Assembly (NCBI GenBank): GCA_964647255.1 | Contig: CAZYGI010000006.1 | Span: forward strand, 1-64,000 | DNA from: CAWJEL01 sp964647255 | GTDB lineage: Bacteria > Chloroflexota > Anaerolineae > CG2-30-64-16 | Length of the DNA: 64,000 bases | Direction of reading: 5' to 3' | Shown here: positions 7,763 to 17,642 of the stretch, one piece after another | Numbering within the stretch: the first letter of the stretch is position 1 | Layout of the letters: every line of letters starts with the position of its first letter | Program-made: the position numbers and the translations under genes | Notes under the pieces: model-generated | Told to the model about the DNA's origin: nothing | The model's database searches: none | The model's input: the letters and a program-made list of their open reading frames with translations, nothing else

Positions 7763-8758
7763 CTATGCTTTCAGGATCCGCTCGATTGTCGCCAGTTCCT
7801 CCGCCGAAAACGCCAGGTTATCCAGCGCTCCCACGCCTTCTTCGATCTGGCGCACTTTGCTGGCGCCGATGAGCGCCGAGGTCATGCCCCCATGCCGCAG
7901 CACCCAGGCGATCGCCATTTGGGCCAGCGTTTGGCCGCGGGCCTGGGCGAGGGCATTGAGTTGGTGCACCTGGGCGATGCGCGCGGGTGAGACCCGGTCG
8001 CCCCAGTGGAACTGGTTCTCCAGCTTGGCCGCGCGCGAGTCGCCGGGGATCTCCCGCAGGTACTTGTCGGTCAGGATGCCCTGGTCCAGCGGCGAGAAGC
8101 AGATGCAGCCGATGCCCTCCTCGGCCAGCACATCCAACAAACCGCCCTCGATCCAGCGATCGAACATGTTGTAACGAGGCTGGTGGATCAGGCAGGGGGT
8201 GCCGAGTCCGCGCAGGATGGCCGCGGCTTGCCGGGTCTGCTCCGGGCTGTAAGTGGAGATGCCGGCGTAGAGCGCCCGGCCGCTGCGCACGATGAAGTCT
8301 AGCGCGCCCATCGTCTCCTCCAGCGGCGTCTCGGGGTCGGGCCGGTGGCTGTAGAAGATGTCCACGTATTCCAGCCCCATGCGTTTGAGGCTTTGATCCA
8401 GGCTGGCCACCAGATATTTGCGCGAGCCCCATTCGCCGTAGGGGCCGGGCCACATGGTGTAACCGGCCTTGTTGGAGATGATCAGCTCATCGCGGTAAGG
8501 CTTGAAGTCCTGGGCGAAGATGCGGCCAAAGGTCTCCTCGGCCGAGCCGGGCGGTGGGCCGTAGTTGTTCGCCAGGTCGAAGTGGGTGATGCCCAGGTCA
8601 AAGGCGCGGCGCATCATGGCGCGGCCGTTCTCCAGCGGGTCCACGCCGCCGAAGTTGTACCACAGGCCCAGCGAGATGCCTGGCAGCTTGAGCCCGCTGC
8701 GGCCGCAGCGGTTGTAGCGCATGGCGTCATAGCGGGTTTCGGATGGGTGATAGCTCAT
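7763..8758 (-). CDS. Aldo/keto reductase (YghZ-like)
   Basis: 331 residues from ATG 8758, chosen because GAGGATC lies at ribosome-binding distance and the family's MRYNRCGRSGLKLP follows; the longer open frame upstream is not conserved in type. NADPH-dependent TIM-barrel reductase. The catalytic tetrad is visible: Asp and Tyr in FDLANNYGPP, Lys in ISNKAGY and His in DIFYSHRPDP. The C-terminal cofactor-binding part is LIGASKVRQIEE. The WPGPYGEWGSRKYL loop resembles the YghZ/L-glyceraldehyde-3-phosphate reductase subgroup, which detoxifies small aldehydes; that substrate is only suggested. It lies 26 bp after the membrane-paralogue pair and 25 bp before the glycosylase gene. Confidence 0.93.
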   Translation of the reverse strand: MSYHPSETRYDAMRYNRCGRSGLKLPGISLGLWYNFGGVDPLENGRAMMRRAFDLGITHFDLANNYGPPPGSAEETFGRIFAQDFKPYRDELIISNKAGYTMWPGPYGEWGSRKYLVASLDQSLKRMGLEYVDIFYSHRPDPETPLEETMGALDFIVRSGRALYAGISTYSPEQTRQAAAILRGLGTPCLIHQPRYNMFDRWIEGGLLDVLAEEGIGCICFSPLDQGILTDKYLREIPGDSRAAKLENQFHWGDRVSPARIAQVHQLNALAQARGQTLAQMAIAWVLRHGGMTSALIGASKVRQIEEGVGALDNLAFSAEELATIERILKA

Positions 8759-8784
8759 AAGATGATCCTCTCTTCCGGCCGTGT

Positions 8785-9573
8785 TTACGGGTAGGTTCCG
8801 CAAATCGGTGCGGTTTTGGGTGTGGGATAGAGACACACAAGCCGTGGGCCGGCCCGAAAGTGGGCGATGACCGCCGCATGTTGGGTGTAGTTGCTTGCCG
8901 GCCGGAGCTCGATGAAGCGATCGAGGTCGTAGGCCGTCCATTCCAATGCGTAACCCACCTGCCGCCCCGCGGGAAAGCTGGTCACGGCCGGGCCGCGCAA
9001 CGGCGCCGGCACGGCGTCCAGGCTCGTCGCCGCCTGTCCGGCCTGCATCATCTCGTGCATCAGGCGCAGCTCCGTTCGTCCCCCGGCAGGTAGCAGCTCG
9101 GGCAGCGCCAGCAGCATCACGATGACCGTCAGCCCGGCGGGGATGCGCGCTCTCAGGCGCAAGGGGACGCCGTTTCGGCGCGCCTCGACCTGGCGATCCG
9201 TGGCCCAGCGCACTGCCAGGATCACTGGGGCGGCGGCCCAGGCAAGCGGAACGGACAGGATGAGCGAAAGGATGGTCCCCGCGGACCCGGAGCCCAGCCG
9301 GATGGCGGTGGCCAGCACGATGCCGGCCCAGCTTGCAGCGCAGCCGGCCGCGATGCCGATGGAAGGGCTCTCCGGCCAGGCGATCAGCCCGCCCAACGCG
9401 GCGCCGACCACCGCGGCCAGCAGGACGTTGCCCAAGAGGCCGAGCGGCGGCTGATAGAGCGGCACGCCGGGCAGGGCGATGCGATTGACAAGCTGTCCCA
9501 CCAGCAAGTAAGCCAACCCGATCACTCCGCCGAGCACGGCGCCCGTCGCGCGGCGATCCCGCCGCTCCGTCAC
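8785..9573 (-). CDS. Membrane protein of unknown function, paralogue 2
   Basis: 262 residues from GTG 9573, whose GTGA overlaps the stop of the preceding gene, so translation is coupled. The N-terminal half has about four hydrophobic helices (TGAVLGGVIGLAYLLVGQLV, LLGNVLLAAVVGAALGGLIAW and others), followed by a single helix near 150-170 and a C-terminal soluble domain of about 95 residues with HEMMQAGQAA, YALEWTAYDLDRF and a final pair of Cys (VCLYPTPKTAPIC). Every block has a counterpart in the upstream gene, so the two are tandem duplicates. No known domain was recognised. The predicted topology puts the C-terminal domain outside the membrane, where the Cys pair could form a disulphide; this is inference. 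Confidence 0.75.
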   Translation of the reverse strand: MTERRDRRATGAVLGGVIGLAYLLVGQLVNRIALPGVPLYQPPLGLLGNVLLAAVVGAALGGLIAWPESPSIGIAAGCAASWAGIVLATAIRLGSGSAGTILSLILSVPLAWAAAPVILAVRWATDRQVEARRNGVPLRLRARIPAGLTVIVMLLALPELLPAGGRTELRLMHEMMQAGQAATSLDAVPAPLRGPAVTSFPAGRQVGYALEWTAYDLDRFIELRPASNYTQHAAVIAHFRAGPRLVCLYPTPKTAPICGTYP

Positions 9574-10379
9574 TTGGGAACCGTATCCATCCCGACGCAG
9601 ATCGGGTCCTGGGCGGGAGTCACGTAGAGACATGCCAGGTTCCATCCGTTCTTGAAGTAGGCCACGACGACCGTGTGGGCGTCGAAGTTCTCAGCCGGTC
9701 GCGGGATCTGATAGCGCTCGATACGCTGCCTTTCCCACGCCAGCGCGTAGGGGCCCTGGCCGCGCTGGACGAAGACGCCCTCTTTGAACGCACGGAGCGG
9801 CGCCGGCAGGGCAGCCGCATCTTGTGCAGCCTGGCCGGCCCGGAGCAGCGCATCTGTTCGACGTAGGAGGGTGCGGCCTTCGCTGGGATACAGGGTGAGC
9901 GCACCGATGGCGCCGGCCGCCAACAGCAGCAGCGTCGGGCGCCACAGCCGCCGCAGCCAGGTTTCGCCATCCCGCCGGTCCTCTACCAGGCGGTTGACGG
10001 CCCAGCGATGGAGTGCAATCCCGGGCGCCAGCATGCCTGCAAACGGCAGGACGAGAAAGAGGCTCATGACCCGCACTCCAACCGGGCCAGAAAGCATTGT
10101 GCTCTGCAGAAGGTTACCGACCACGATGACCACCGCGCTGATGACGCTGGCGGCGATGATGCCGCTCGCACTCCCCTCACTCCAGGCTGAGATGGCGCCG
10201 AGGACGCCACCGCAGGCGGCGATCAGCAGGAGGTTCCCGATGGCGCCGAAAGGCGGCTGGTGCAGCGGCACGCCCAGCAGGATCAGCGGGTTAAGCGCCT
10301 GCGAGGTCAGCCCATAGGCCAGGCCAAGCAAGGCGCCCAGGATCAAGCCCGTGACTCGGCGGTAGGTGTTTACAGACAT
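9570..10379 (-). CDS. Membrane protein of unknown function, paralogue 1
   Basis: 269 residues. Same architecture as the following gene: VTGLILGALLGLAYGLTSQAL, then GVPLHQPPFGAIGNLLL (compare GVPLYQPPLGLLGNVLL in the copy), a further helix near 180-195, and a C-terminal domain with DALLRAGQAAQDAAALPAPLRAF, YALAWERQRIERYQI and the end ACLYVTPAQDPIC. The stop overlaps the start of the second copy by four bases. It lies 28 bp after a secreted-protein gene in the same run. The shared C-terminal Cys-x8-Cys-type ending and the AGQAA motif are the best handles for a search. Function unknown. Confidence 0.75.
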   Translation of the reverse strand: MSVNTYRRVTGLILGALLGLAYGLTSQALNPLILLGVPLHQPPFGAIGNLLLIAACGGVLGAISAWSEGSASGIIAASVISAVVIVVGNLLQSTMLSGPVGVRVMSLFLVLPFAGMLAPGIALHRWAVNRLVEDRRDGETWLRRLWRPTLLLLAAGAIGALTLYPSEGRTLLRRTDALLRAGQAAQDAAALPAPLRAFKEGVFVQRGQGPYALAWERQRIERYQIPRPAENFDAHTVVVAYFKNGWNLACLYVTPAQDPICVGMDTVPK

Positions 10380-10407
10380 CGGATCACTTCATGAACCGGA
10401 TCACGTA

Positions 10408-10866
10408 TCATCTGGCCAGAAACGGCAGGAAGCTCCGGTCTCCGTCCACCCGAAACCGCGTCCGGCTGAGAGGCTGCCCGTCTACGATGATCTGGACGAT
10501 GGTTTCGCCGGCAGGCAGCACGCCGATCTCAGCGGTGAAGGACCACGGGGTCAACACCGTGATACAGGAGATGCCGGGATCCGCCCCGACGCTGTGGCCG
10601 TGCACCTCGATCACGTTGCCGTCGCGCCGAACCGAGCGGTATTTCGGTGTGCAGCCATCGCACCAGACTCCGGAGGCCGTGACCCGGATCGGATCGCGGT
10701 AGGTGGGCGCAGCCGGTTCCACCGTGACCCGATCGGCGCCGCACGATCCGTGGGCTGGCAGGGCGGCCGGCAGGTGCGGCCCGGTGCTGCCGGCTGCACC
10801 GGCGGATGCGAATGACAACACCAGTGTGAGCATGAGGGTGACAGTCCAACGGTCGTGCACCTTCAT
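10408..10866 (-). CDS. Secreted protein of unknown function
   Basis: 152 residues from ATG 10866. A signal peptide (MKVHDRWTVTLMLTLVLSFASAGAAG) precedes a mature domain of about 125 residues rich in beta-forming segments with four Cys (HGSCG, VWCDGC, GISC), compatible with two disulphides. The domain looks Ig-like (DPIRVTASGVWCDG, SFTAEIGVLPAGE). The longer open frame upstream of 10866 overlaps the regulator gene and is not used. It lies 20 bp after the AlbA_2 gene and 28 bp before the membrane paralogues, so it probably belongs to the same transcript. No family was recognised. Confidence 0.72.
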   Translation of the reverse strand: MKVHDRWTVTLMLTLVLSFASAGAAGSTGPHLPAALPAHGSCGADRVTVEPAAPTYRDPIRVTASGVWCDGCTPKYRSVRRDGNVIEVHGHSVGADPGISCITVLTPWSFTAEIGVLPAGETIVQIIVDGQPLSRTRFRVDGDRSFLPFLAR

Positions 10867-10886
10867 CGCACCTACCCCAGCACGGT

Positions 10887-12299
10887 CTACTTCAAGATGT
10901 AGTAGGTCGCCTTGCGCTCCCCGACTTTGACGATCAACCCCTGGTCCACCAGATCCGAGAGCTCGCGGCGGATGGTCTCGTCGCTGAGCTCGGGACAAAG
11001 CTCGCGGAACTCCCGATTGGTGATGCTGTTGTGCTCAGCGAGATAAGCCAGGGCGCGTTCCTGGCGCGGGTTCAGCCGGCGGTTGCCCCAGCGCGGCGCC
11101 GGTTCGGCGCTGACGAGATCCGCGCCGCGGCCGCGCAGGTTGACGCGGAAGCCGGCGACGGTTTCTTCAAAGACCGGGCGCGGCAGGCCGGCTTCCTCCA
11201 TGCTCGTGATCATCCGGTCAATGCCGTAGCCGAGGCGCTCCACGAAGCCCAAATCCGACAAGGCCTGCACCAGCGCCTCGTTGCGCGAGAAGCGTTCGGT
11301 GGTGAGATTTTCAAGCGTAACGTGCCCCGGCAGCCGGCCCGGGCTGTAGATCTCCATGCGGTCGCTGAACATCAGGACGCGGATATTATCCCCGCGGATC
11401 GCGTAGTCACGGTGCGCCACGGCGTTGACGATCGCCTCGCGCACCACCCCGAGCGGGTACTCGGTCGTCTCCTGGCGGCGGAAGTTGGCGCCTGATGACG
11501 CGCCGACGCTGAGCCGCATCCCCCGGCGGATGTTCGCGCTGACGAACATCTCGGCCTGGCGAATCTGCTCCGGCAGGGTGCCGGTCGCATCGTGCCGCTC
11601 GAACTCGTCGCTCATCTCTGGGCCGGCGTAGCGCACCAGCGAAATTTGGGCGTTGGGCAGGAAGCGCTGCGGCTGGCGACCGAAGAGGAGCACGCCCGCG
11701 TAGGTCGGCACGAGGCCATCGGCGGCCTGCGCCAGGCAGCCGCGCGCCAGCAGCGTGCGTTGCCAGCCGTCGCCCGCGGGCGGCCCCAGCGCGGCCAGAT
11801 ACGCCTCGACCTGGATCGGGTCGAGATCATCCATGCCGGCGCCGGGGACAGGGCGTGACTCGAACCCGGCTTCGCCGCGTGCGAGCAGCAGGCCGGTCAG
11901 CTCGGTGGCGCTGAGCAGGCGGTTCTGCCTGTCGGCTCGGGTGAGGTAGCGGCCAGCGACGCTGTAGACGTGTGGCAGGCCGGACGGCACCTCGACCACG
12001 CAGACGGGCCGGCCATCCAGCTCCACGATGCCGGGCTGGGGCAGGATCAGCGGGGGCGCCGAGAGCAACCCGGCCGCCTGCACCGCGGCGCGCGCCGCGT
12101 CGGGGTCGCTGATGCCGGTCGGTTTGCCGGCCGCGTTCACGCCGAGCAGGAGGAGGCCGCCTTGCGTGTTCGCCAGGGCGGCCAGCGTCTCGGCCAACCG
12201 GGCCGGGTTGGCCGAGGGCACGCAGGCCAGGCGCGCGCCCGGCCCGACGGCCAGTGCACGCGTCACATCTTCGGCGGTGTAGCCCGGTCGCAGCAACAT
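10887..12299 (-). CDS. AlbA_2 (Schlafen-like) / ATP-binding HTH regulator
   Basis: 470 residues. The N-terminal AlbA_2 domain (about 15-135) carries ETLAALANTQGGLLLLGVNAAGKPTGI. It is followed by a GHKL-type ATPase-like region with REAIVNAVAHRDYAIRGDNI (N-box, near 295) and DRMEIYSPGRLPGHV. A C-terminal winged helix (about 405-470) is seen in LNPRQERALAYLAEHNSITNREF and LIVKVGERKATYYI. This is the architecture of the putative DNA-binding 'ATP-dependent DNA helicase RecG-related' regulators common in many bacteria. The ribosome-binding site GGAGG lies inside the end of the preceding gene, which stops five bases upstream. It may regulate its own directon, but nothing in the sequence proves it. 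Confidence 0.85.
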   Translation of the reverse strand: MLLRPGYTAEDVTRALAVGPGARLACVPSANPARLAETLAALANTQGGLLLLGVNAAGKPTGISDPDAARAAVQAAGLLSAPPLILPQPGIVELDGRPVCVVEVPSGLPHVYSVAGRYLTRADRQNRLLSATELTGLLLARGEAGFESRPVPGAGMDDLDPIQVEAYLAALGPPAGDGWQRTLLARGCLAQAADGLVPTYAGVLLFGRQPQRFLPNAQISLVRYAGPEMSDEFERHDATGTLPEQIRQAEMFVSANIRRGMRLSVGASSGANFRRQETTEYPLGVVREAIVNAVAHRDYAIRGDNIRVLMFSDRMEIYSPGRLPGHVTLENLTTERFSRNEALVQALSDLGFVERLGYGIDRMITSMEEAGLPRPVFEETVAGFRVNLRGRGADLVSAEPAPRWGNRRLNPRQERALAYLAEHNSITNREFRELCPELSDETIRRELSDLVDQGLIVKVGERKATYYILK

Positions 12300-12304
12300 G
12301 CGCG

Positions 12305-13465
12305 CTACTCAACCTCCGTGATGCGCCAATGGACGTCGCCGTTGGCGTCTTTGGGCACGACGCTGATCGCCGTCCACGTCAATGTGCGCGGCGCGCCGGC
12401 GGCGCCGACCTCGGTGATGACCGTCGCGGTTTCGCGGCCGCACCACCACCCGGTCCAACCCGTGTAGCGGGTTTCGCACTGATACCCGCCGCTCTCGCTG
12501 GAGACGGCTGCGGCGGCATGGTTGACCGACAAGATGCCGATCGGCAGGGTCAGGTCGGCGGGGAGGCTCGCACCGTCCAAGGCGAAGCTGTCGCCGGGCG
12601 GCATCGCCGTGTCCTTCTGCTCGGCCACGGGCTTGTTGCCGCGCAGATAGGCGACGACCGCCCCTTCAGGATAGGCGGGATCGCCCGGCGCATCGAAGCA
12701 GAAGTCCATGCTGAAGGCGGCGTTATCTTCGGCGAAGCTGATGGTTTTCGCGTCCGCCGCGCGCCTATAGGTGCGGACCTCACACAGCAAGCTGCGATCG
12801 TTGAGACGGTTGTATGTGACGACCTGCGTGATCAGGTTCTTGGTGTCGCTGACATTCACATTGACCCGGGCATTGCCGACGAAATGTGCGGGCAGATAGC
12901 TGTTTTGGGCCGATTCCCAGCGGAAAATCGAGACCCGCGTCGGCAAGCTGCTGTCGCTGTAGCCGAGGAACACCAGTTCGTCCGCCTGACATTTGCCGTT
13001 CTTGATTGTGCCCGGGAAAAGATACGGCACGGCCTTGGATTCCCCGATGTAGCCCTGTCCTTTGCCGGCGTAGAAATCCGGCAGCAGTCGGTAGGTGAAG
13101 ATTTCGGTGGGCCGGTATGGCTGGGGCGTCGCGGGCTGGACCAAGAGGGACGCGACCTGGCTGTCATAGATCGCGGCTCCGATCAGCCCGCGTTTCATGA
13201 TGCTGCCGACCTCTTCGGCTTTCTTCGTCGGGGCAAGGTCGTAGCGATAGAGCAACAACCCTTCCTCTTCCAAATCGCCGTCGAAGTCGCACTTCCTGCT
13301 TTCAAGCGTTTCCCACTCCGGCGGCACCAACCGCTGCATCTCCGGGGTCAGATGCTCCAGCCTGGCCGTGGAGGCGGCCGGGCTGGTGACTTTGCGCAGG
13401 GCGTAGAGCGCGACCACGGCGACCACGATCGCCAACAGCAGGAACGCCAGGGTGCGGCCTTTCAT
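12305..13465 (-). CDS. Membrane-anchored extracytoplasmic protein of unknown function
   Basis: 386 residues. One N-terminal hydrophobic segment ([23 protein letters not shown]) acts as an uncleaved anchor or signal. The rest is soluble, with repeated beta-type stretches ([41 protein letters not shown]) and several Cys ([28 protein letters not shown]). The C-terminal part ends in [21 protein letters not shown]. The start lies six bases after the lon stop, with AAGGAT as ribosome-binding site. No domain was recognised. The context in the folC-lon run gives no functional hint. Confidence 0.72.
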   Translation of the reverse strand: MKGRTLAFLLLAIVVAVVALYALRKVTSPAASTARLEHLTPEMQRLVPPEWETLESRKCDFDGDLEEEGLLLYRYDLAPTKKAEEVGSIMKRGLIGAAIYDSQVASLLVQPATPQPYRPTEIFTYRLLPDFYAGKGQGYIGESKAVPYLFPGTIKNGKCQADELVFLGYSDSSLPTRVSIFRWESAQNSYLPAHFVGNARVNVNVSDTKNLITQVVTYNRLNDRSLLCEVRTYRRAADAKTISFAEDNAAFSMDFCFDAPGDPAYPEGAVVAYLRGNKPVAEQKDTAMPPGDSFALDGASLPADLTLPIGILSVNHAAAAVSSESGGYQCETRYTGWTGWWCGRETATVITEVGAAGAPRTLTWTAISVVPKDANGDVHWRITEVE

Positions 13466-13471
13466 CGCAGT

Positions 13472-16030
13472 CTATCCTTCATCGGTGGGCGCCGCGGCCT
13501 CGCCGGACGTTTCGGCGGCTTTTTTCCGTGACGCGCGGCGCGGGCGTTTCGGTTTGGCGACAGGCTGCGGCTCGAGCAGCGCCTGGGCCAGGATTTCTTC
13601 CATCCGTTCGACCAGGATCAGCTTCAGCTCGCGCTGGATTTCGCGCGGGACATCCACCAGGTCTTTCTCGTTGCGCTTCGGGATGAAGACCGTGCTGAGG
13701 TGCATCCGGTACGCGGCCATCAGCTTCTCTTTGAGCCCGCCGATGGGCAGCACACGGCCGCGGAGCGTCACCTCGCCCGTCATCGCCACATCGTGGCGCA
13801 CGGGCCGGCAACTGAGCGCCGAGATCAGCGCGGTCGCCGTCGTCACGCCTGCGCTGGGGCCATCCTTCGGGATCGCCGCTTCGGGGACGTGGATGTGCAG
13901 GTCCACCTTGTCGAAATCTACGTCGGACAGGCCGAACTCCGCCGCGTGCGAGCGCGCATAGGTCAGCGCGGCCTGCGCTGCCTCCTGCATCACCTCGCCG
14001 AGCTGGCCCGTCATGATCAGGCTGCCCTTGCCGTCCATGGCAGAGACCTCGATCTGCATCACGTCACCGCCGGCCTCGGTCCAGGCCAGGCCGTTGGCGA
14101 CGCCGATCTCATCATGCTCGTTCGCCAGCCATTCGCTGAACTCCGGCGGCCCCAGGAACTTGTTCACCATGCCCGGCGTGATGCGTCGCGGCGCGGGCTT
14201 CCCCTCCGCCACCTTGCGCGCCACCTTGCGGCAGACATTGGCAATGCTGCGCTCCAGGTTGCGCACGCCAGCTTCATAGGTGTACTCGCGGATGATCGCC
14301 TGCAAGGTCGGGCGGCTGAACTGTACCTGCGCCGGCGTCAGGCCGTGCGCTTCGAGCTGGCGCGGGATCAGAAACTGCTCGGCAATCGCCAGCTTCTCTG
14401 AGTCCACGTAACCCGGAAACTCGATTACCTCCAGCCGGTCGCGCAACGCGGGCGGGATCGGATCCAGGTAGTTGGCCGTGGTGATGAACATGACCTTGCT
14501 CAAGTCGTAGGTCACTTCCAGGTAGTGGTCGCTGAACGCGTGGTTTTGCTCCGGGTCGAGCACTTCTAGCAGCGCAGAAGACGGATCCCCGCGGAAGTCA
14601 ATGCCCAATTTGTCAATCTCGTCCAGCATGAAGAGCGGGTTGATCGTGCCCGCGGTGTGCATGGTTTGCAGGATCCGGCCCGGCAGCGAACCGATATAGG
14701 TGCGCCGGTGGCCGCGGATTTCGGCCTCGTCATGGATGCCGCCCAGGCTCATGCGGACGAATTTGCGGCCTAATGCCTCGGCGATGGATTTGCCCAGGCT
14801 CGTCTTGCCGGTGCCGGGCGGCCCGACGAAACAGAGGATCGGGCTTTTTATCTTCTCGGCGGCCAGCTTGCGCACCGCGATGTGCTCCAGGATTCGCTCT
14901 TTGACCTTCGGGAGGCCGTAGTGGTTCTCTTCCAGGGTGCGGGCGGCGCGGGCAATGTCCAGATTGTCCTCGGTCGCGGCCGTCCAGGGCAGGTCCAGCA
15001 GCCAGTCCACGTAGTTGCGGATGACGGTGGTCTCCGGCGACATCGGGGGCATGGCGGCCAGTTTAGCGATTTCCTTCTCGGCCTTGGCGCGCACGTCCTG
15101 GGGCAGGCCGACTTTCAGCAGCTTCTCCTTGATCTCGGCGATCTCGCGCTGCGTCTCGTCGCCCTCGCCCAGCTCGGTTTGGATGGCGCGCATCTGCTCG
15201 CGCAGGTAATACTCGCGCTGGCTCTTGTCCAGCTCTTGCTGCACCTGACTCTGGATGCGATCTTCGAGCTCGAGCACATCCAGCTCCTGCCCCAGGATGA
15301 TGCTGAGCTTCTGCAGCCGCTCGTTCGCGTCAATCGTCTCGAGCAGCTCTTGCCGTTTCGATGTCTCGATGTCGAGCAGGTGGGCCAGCAGGTCGGCCAG
15401 TCCGCCCGGCGCCTTCTCGTTCATCGCGGCGACGTAGGCGTCATCGGGCAGGTTGGGATTAAGCTCAACGACTTTCTCGAAGAGCGCGAGCACGGCGCGC
15501 ATCAGCGCTTCGGAGGCCATGTCGTGGCGCTCGTCCTCGTAGAGCGGCACGCCGCGCACCCGCAGATACGGCTCGGTGTCAATCAGCTCGGTGATCCGCA
15601 CCCGCTCGATGCCCTGCACCAGGACGGTGGTGCCGCCGTCGGGCATGCGCAGCACGCGGCCGATCTCCACCGCGGTGCCGATGGTGTAGAGGTCAGAAAG
15701 ATCGGGATCGGTCACCTCAGGGTCGCGCTGCGCGACTACCAGCAAGGGCATTTCCGTCGCCTCGGCGGCCTCGACGGCGATCACCGAACGGTCGCGGCCG
15801 ACGAAGAGAGGCGTCACCAGGTTCGGGAAAACCACGGTGTCGGGCATCGCCAACACCGGATATTCGTTGCCCTCGCCGGCATCGGCCTCCGCGAGGTGCA
15901 CCGGCCGGCGTACCTCGCGCACGCGCACCCCCTTACGGCGGGGCGCCAGCAGGTTGACGAAAGTCCAATCTGAGCCCGGCCGGGGCCGGGGTTCGTTTTC
16001 GAGATAATCCAAAGTTCCTCCGCGATCCAT
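13472..16030 (-). CDS. lon: ATP-dependent protease La (Lon)
   Basis: 852 residues from ATG 16030; the open frame extends upstream but overlaps folC, and the family start fits [14 protein letters not shown]. Domains in order: N-terminal substrate-binding LAN domain ([20 protein letters not shown], about 50-250), coiled linker, AAA+ module with Walker [14 protein letters not shown] (near 405) and Walker [12 protein letters not shown] (near 465), and the C-terminal Ser-Lys protease domain with [15 protein letters not shown] (catalytic Ser726) and [12 protein letters not shown] (Lys769). Spacing of 43 residues between Ser and Lys matches E. coli Lon. Degrades misfolded and regulatory proteins in the cytoplasm. 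The C-terminal tail is Lys/Arg/Ala-rich. It lies 16 bp after folC. Confidence 0.97.
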   Translation of the reverse strand: MDRGGTLDYLENEPRPRPGSDWTFVNLLAPRRKGVRVREVRRPVHLAEADAGEGNEYPVLAMPDTVVFPNLVTPLFVGRDRSVIAVEAAEATEMPLLVVAQRDPEVTDPDLSDLYTIGTAVEIGRVLRMPDGGTTVLVQGIERVRITELIDTEPYLRVRGVPLYEDERHDMASEALMRAVLALFEKVVELNPNLPDDAYVAAMNEKAPGGLADLLAHLLDIETSKRQELLETIDANERLQKLSIILGQELDVLELEDRIQSQVQQELDKSQREYYLREQMRAIQTELGEGDETQREIAEIKEKLLKVGLPQDVRAKAEKEIAKLAAMPPMSPETTVIRNYVDWLLDLPWTAATEDNLDIARAARTLEENHYGLPKVKERILEHIAVRKLAAEKIKSPILCFVGPPGTGKTSLGKSIAEALGRKFVRMSLGGIHDEAEIRGHRRTYIGSLPGRILQTMHTAGTINPLFMLDEIDKLGIDFRGDPSSALLEVLDPEQNHAFSDHYLEVTYDLSKVMFITTANYLDPIPPALRDRLEVIEFPGYVDSEKLAIAEQFLIPRQLEAHGLTPAQVQFSRPTLQAIIREYTYEAGVRNLERSIANVCRKVARKVAEGKPAPRRITPGMVNKFLGPPEFSEWLANEHDEIGVANGLAWTEAGGDVMQIEVSAMDGKGSLIMTGQLGEVMQEAAQAALTYARSHAAEFGLSDVDFDKVDLHIHVPEAAIPKDGPSAGVTTATALISALSCRPVRHDVAMTGEVTLRGRVLPIGGLKEKLMAAYRMHLSTVFIPKRNEKDLVDVPREIQRELKLILVERMEEILAQALLEPQPVAKPKRPRRASRKKAAETSGEAAAPTDEG

Positions 16031-16046
16031 CAGAACGCGTTCATAG

Positions 16047-17468
16047 TCAGTCCGGCACCGGCTCCCCGGCGGTCTCATCCTGGAACACCCAATCATCCGG
16101 GGCAAACGCCTCGGGATGGCGCGCCGCCCAGGCGCGGCGCGCCTGCGCCACGACGAAGATTGAGCCGGTCACGCAGATCAGGTCGTTCGGTTTTGCCCAG
16201 GCCAGGGCTTCGTTCAGGGCGCTCTCCAGGTCCGGTTGGACGCTGATGGGGCAGTGTGCGTTGACGCTCCGCACCAGGTCGGCTAACTGGGCCGGATCGG
16301 CCGAGCGCGGGTGGCCGCTCCTGCTGACGATCACCTTGTCGGCCGGCGGGAAGCCCGTGACGCTTGCGGGGCCGAGGAAGTCCCTCAGCATCCCGTCAAT
16401 ATCTTTGTCGGACGATGCGCCGAAGACCAAGGCCAGTTGGCGGCGGGGCGGCCGCGGGAACCATTCGGCCAGCGCGGCGCGCAGCTTGCGGGCCGAGTTC
16501 TCGTTGTGCGCACTGTCCACGATCAGGATCGGATGGCGGTTCAGCAACTCGAACCGGCCGATCCAGCGGGTGGCCGCCAGCCCGCGGCGCAGCGCATCTT
16601 CCGGGATCGTCACGCCCTGGCCGCGCAGCTCCTCCAGGATCGCAACGGCGGCGGTAGCGTTGTCGAGTTGGTGCCGGCCCAGCAACGGGATGCGCAGATC
16701 GGCGTAGGTCGGCTCGCCCTGCGGCCCGCGCACGGTCAGCGTCTGGCTGTCCAACTGGGCGCCGTTGCCGGTGTACGTCCACGCCTCGCCGACCGTCACC
16801 AGCCGCGCGCCGGTGTCCGCGCAGACGCGGCGGATCACCGCCATCGCCTCCGGCTCCTGCGGCGCGCTGATCACCGGGACGCCGGGCTTGATGATGCCGG
16901 CCTTCTCGAACGCGATCAGCGACAGAGTGTGACCCAGCAGCTCGACGTGATCGTAGCTCAGCGAGGTGATGGCGCAGACCGCCGGATGCACGACGTTGGT
17001 TGCATCCAGCCGGCCGCCCAGGCCCACCTCCAGCACCGCCCATTCGATGCCTTGCTCGGCGAAGTAGGTGAACGCCAGCGCGGTCATCACCTCGAAGGCG
17101 GTGATGCCGGGCGTCGCCTCGATCGCCGGCTTGCAAGTATCGAGCAGCCTGACCAGGTCCGCCTTCGACATCAGCGCGCCCCCGCAGCGGACGCGCTCGC
17201 GGAAGGTGTGCAGATGCGGCGAGGTGTACAGCCCGGTCTTGTAGCCAGCCGCGCGCAGCACCGACTCGACCATGGCCGAGGTGGAGCCCTTGCCTTTTGT
17301 CCCGGCGATGTGCACGCAGCGGAAGTGGTCGTGCGGCCGGCCCAACTTCGCCAGGATGCTCTCCATCCGGCTCAGGTCAAAAGTGGCCGCGTCGTAAGGG
17401 TAGCGCACCTGCTTCTCGTAGTTGACGTAACCGAAGATGTAGTCCAGAGCGTCCTGGTAGTGACCCAT
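16047..17468 (-). CDS. folC: Folylpolyglutamate synthase / dihydrofolate synthase
   Basis: 473 residues from ATG 17468 (MGHYQDALDYIFGYVNYEKQ), preferred over an upstream in-frame ATG because the family begins here. It adds glutamate to dihydropteroate or folates using ATP. The P-loop is HIAGTKGKGSTSAMVESVL (near 46-60), followed by TGLYTSPHLHTFRERV, the LEVGLGGRLDATNVV block, the SYDHVELLGHTL block and the C-terminal Mur ligase domain with DSAHNENSARKLRAAL. All are as in FolC and Mur ligases. It is first in the minus-strand run and probably leads the transcript through lon. Whether it has both activities cannot be decided from the sequence. Confidence 0.95.
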   Translation of the reverse strand: MGHYQDALDYIFGYVNYEKQVRYPYDAATFDLSRMESILAKLGRPHDHFRCVHIAGTKGKGSTSAMVESVLRAAGYKTGLYTSPHLHTFRERVRCGGALMSKADLVRLLDTCKPAIEATPGITAFEVMTALAFTYFAEQGIEWAVLEVGLGGRLDATNVVHPAVCAITSLSYDHVELLGHTLSLIAFEKAGIIKPGVPVISAPQEPEAMAVIRRVCADTGARLVTVGEAWTYTGNGAQLDSQTLTVRGPQGEPTYADLRIPLLGRHQLDNATAAVAILEELRGQGVTIPEDALRRGLAATRWIGRFELLNRHPILIVDSAHNENSARKLRAALAEWFPRPPRRQLALVFGASSDKDIDGMLRDFLGPASVTGFPPADKVIVSRSGHPRSADPAQLADLVRSVNAHCPISVQPDLESALNEALAWAKPNDLICVTGSIFVVAQARRAWAARHPEAFAPDDWVFQDETAGEPVPD

Positions 17469-17570
17469 TTTTGGCTCCAAATGAAATTCGCCTGTAAAGT
17501 GCAATTTTAGCGCAAGGAAGAGTAAAACACAAAGGCGCGCTGGCTGTTTGGCGATCCGCCGCGAGGATGG

Positions 17571-17576
17571 CATAAT
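17571..17576 (+). promoter_or_regulatory. Extended -10 candidate for the large membrane protein gene
   Basis: TGGCATAAT gives a CATAAT hexamer with an upstream TGG. It is followed seven bases later by a perfect heptamer array, then by the ATG at 17643. There is no convincing -35. Repeat-number change would alter the leader length only. Confidence 0.35.
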
Positions 17577-17582
17577 CCGGGG

Positions 17583-17615
17583 GAGAGTGGAGAGTGGAGA
17601 GTGGAGAGTGGAGAG
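17583..17615. repeat. Perfect heptamer array GAGAGTG x4.7
   Basis: Four complete GAGAGTG units plus a partial one, located between a candidate -10 (17571) and the start codon (17643) of the large membrane protein, and upstream of folC on the other strand. The unit is related to other heptamers in the window (GGGGCGT near 33916, ACGCTCC near 35391, TCTCCCC near 38231) through a G-rich GKGGRGN pattern. Confidence 0.9.
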
Positions 17616-17642
17616 CTTGATCCTTGTCGTTCATACCAGATC

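Noticed and set aside
11840..11880. tRNA-like word (GACTCGAACCCGGC)
   Set aside because: It resembles a T-loop reverse complement but lies inside the regulator gene and no acceptor or anticodon stem can be built around it.
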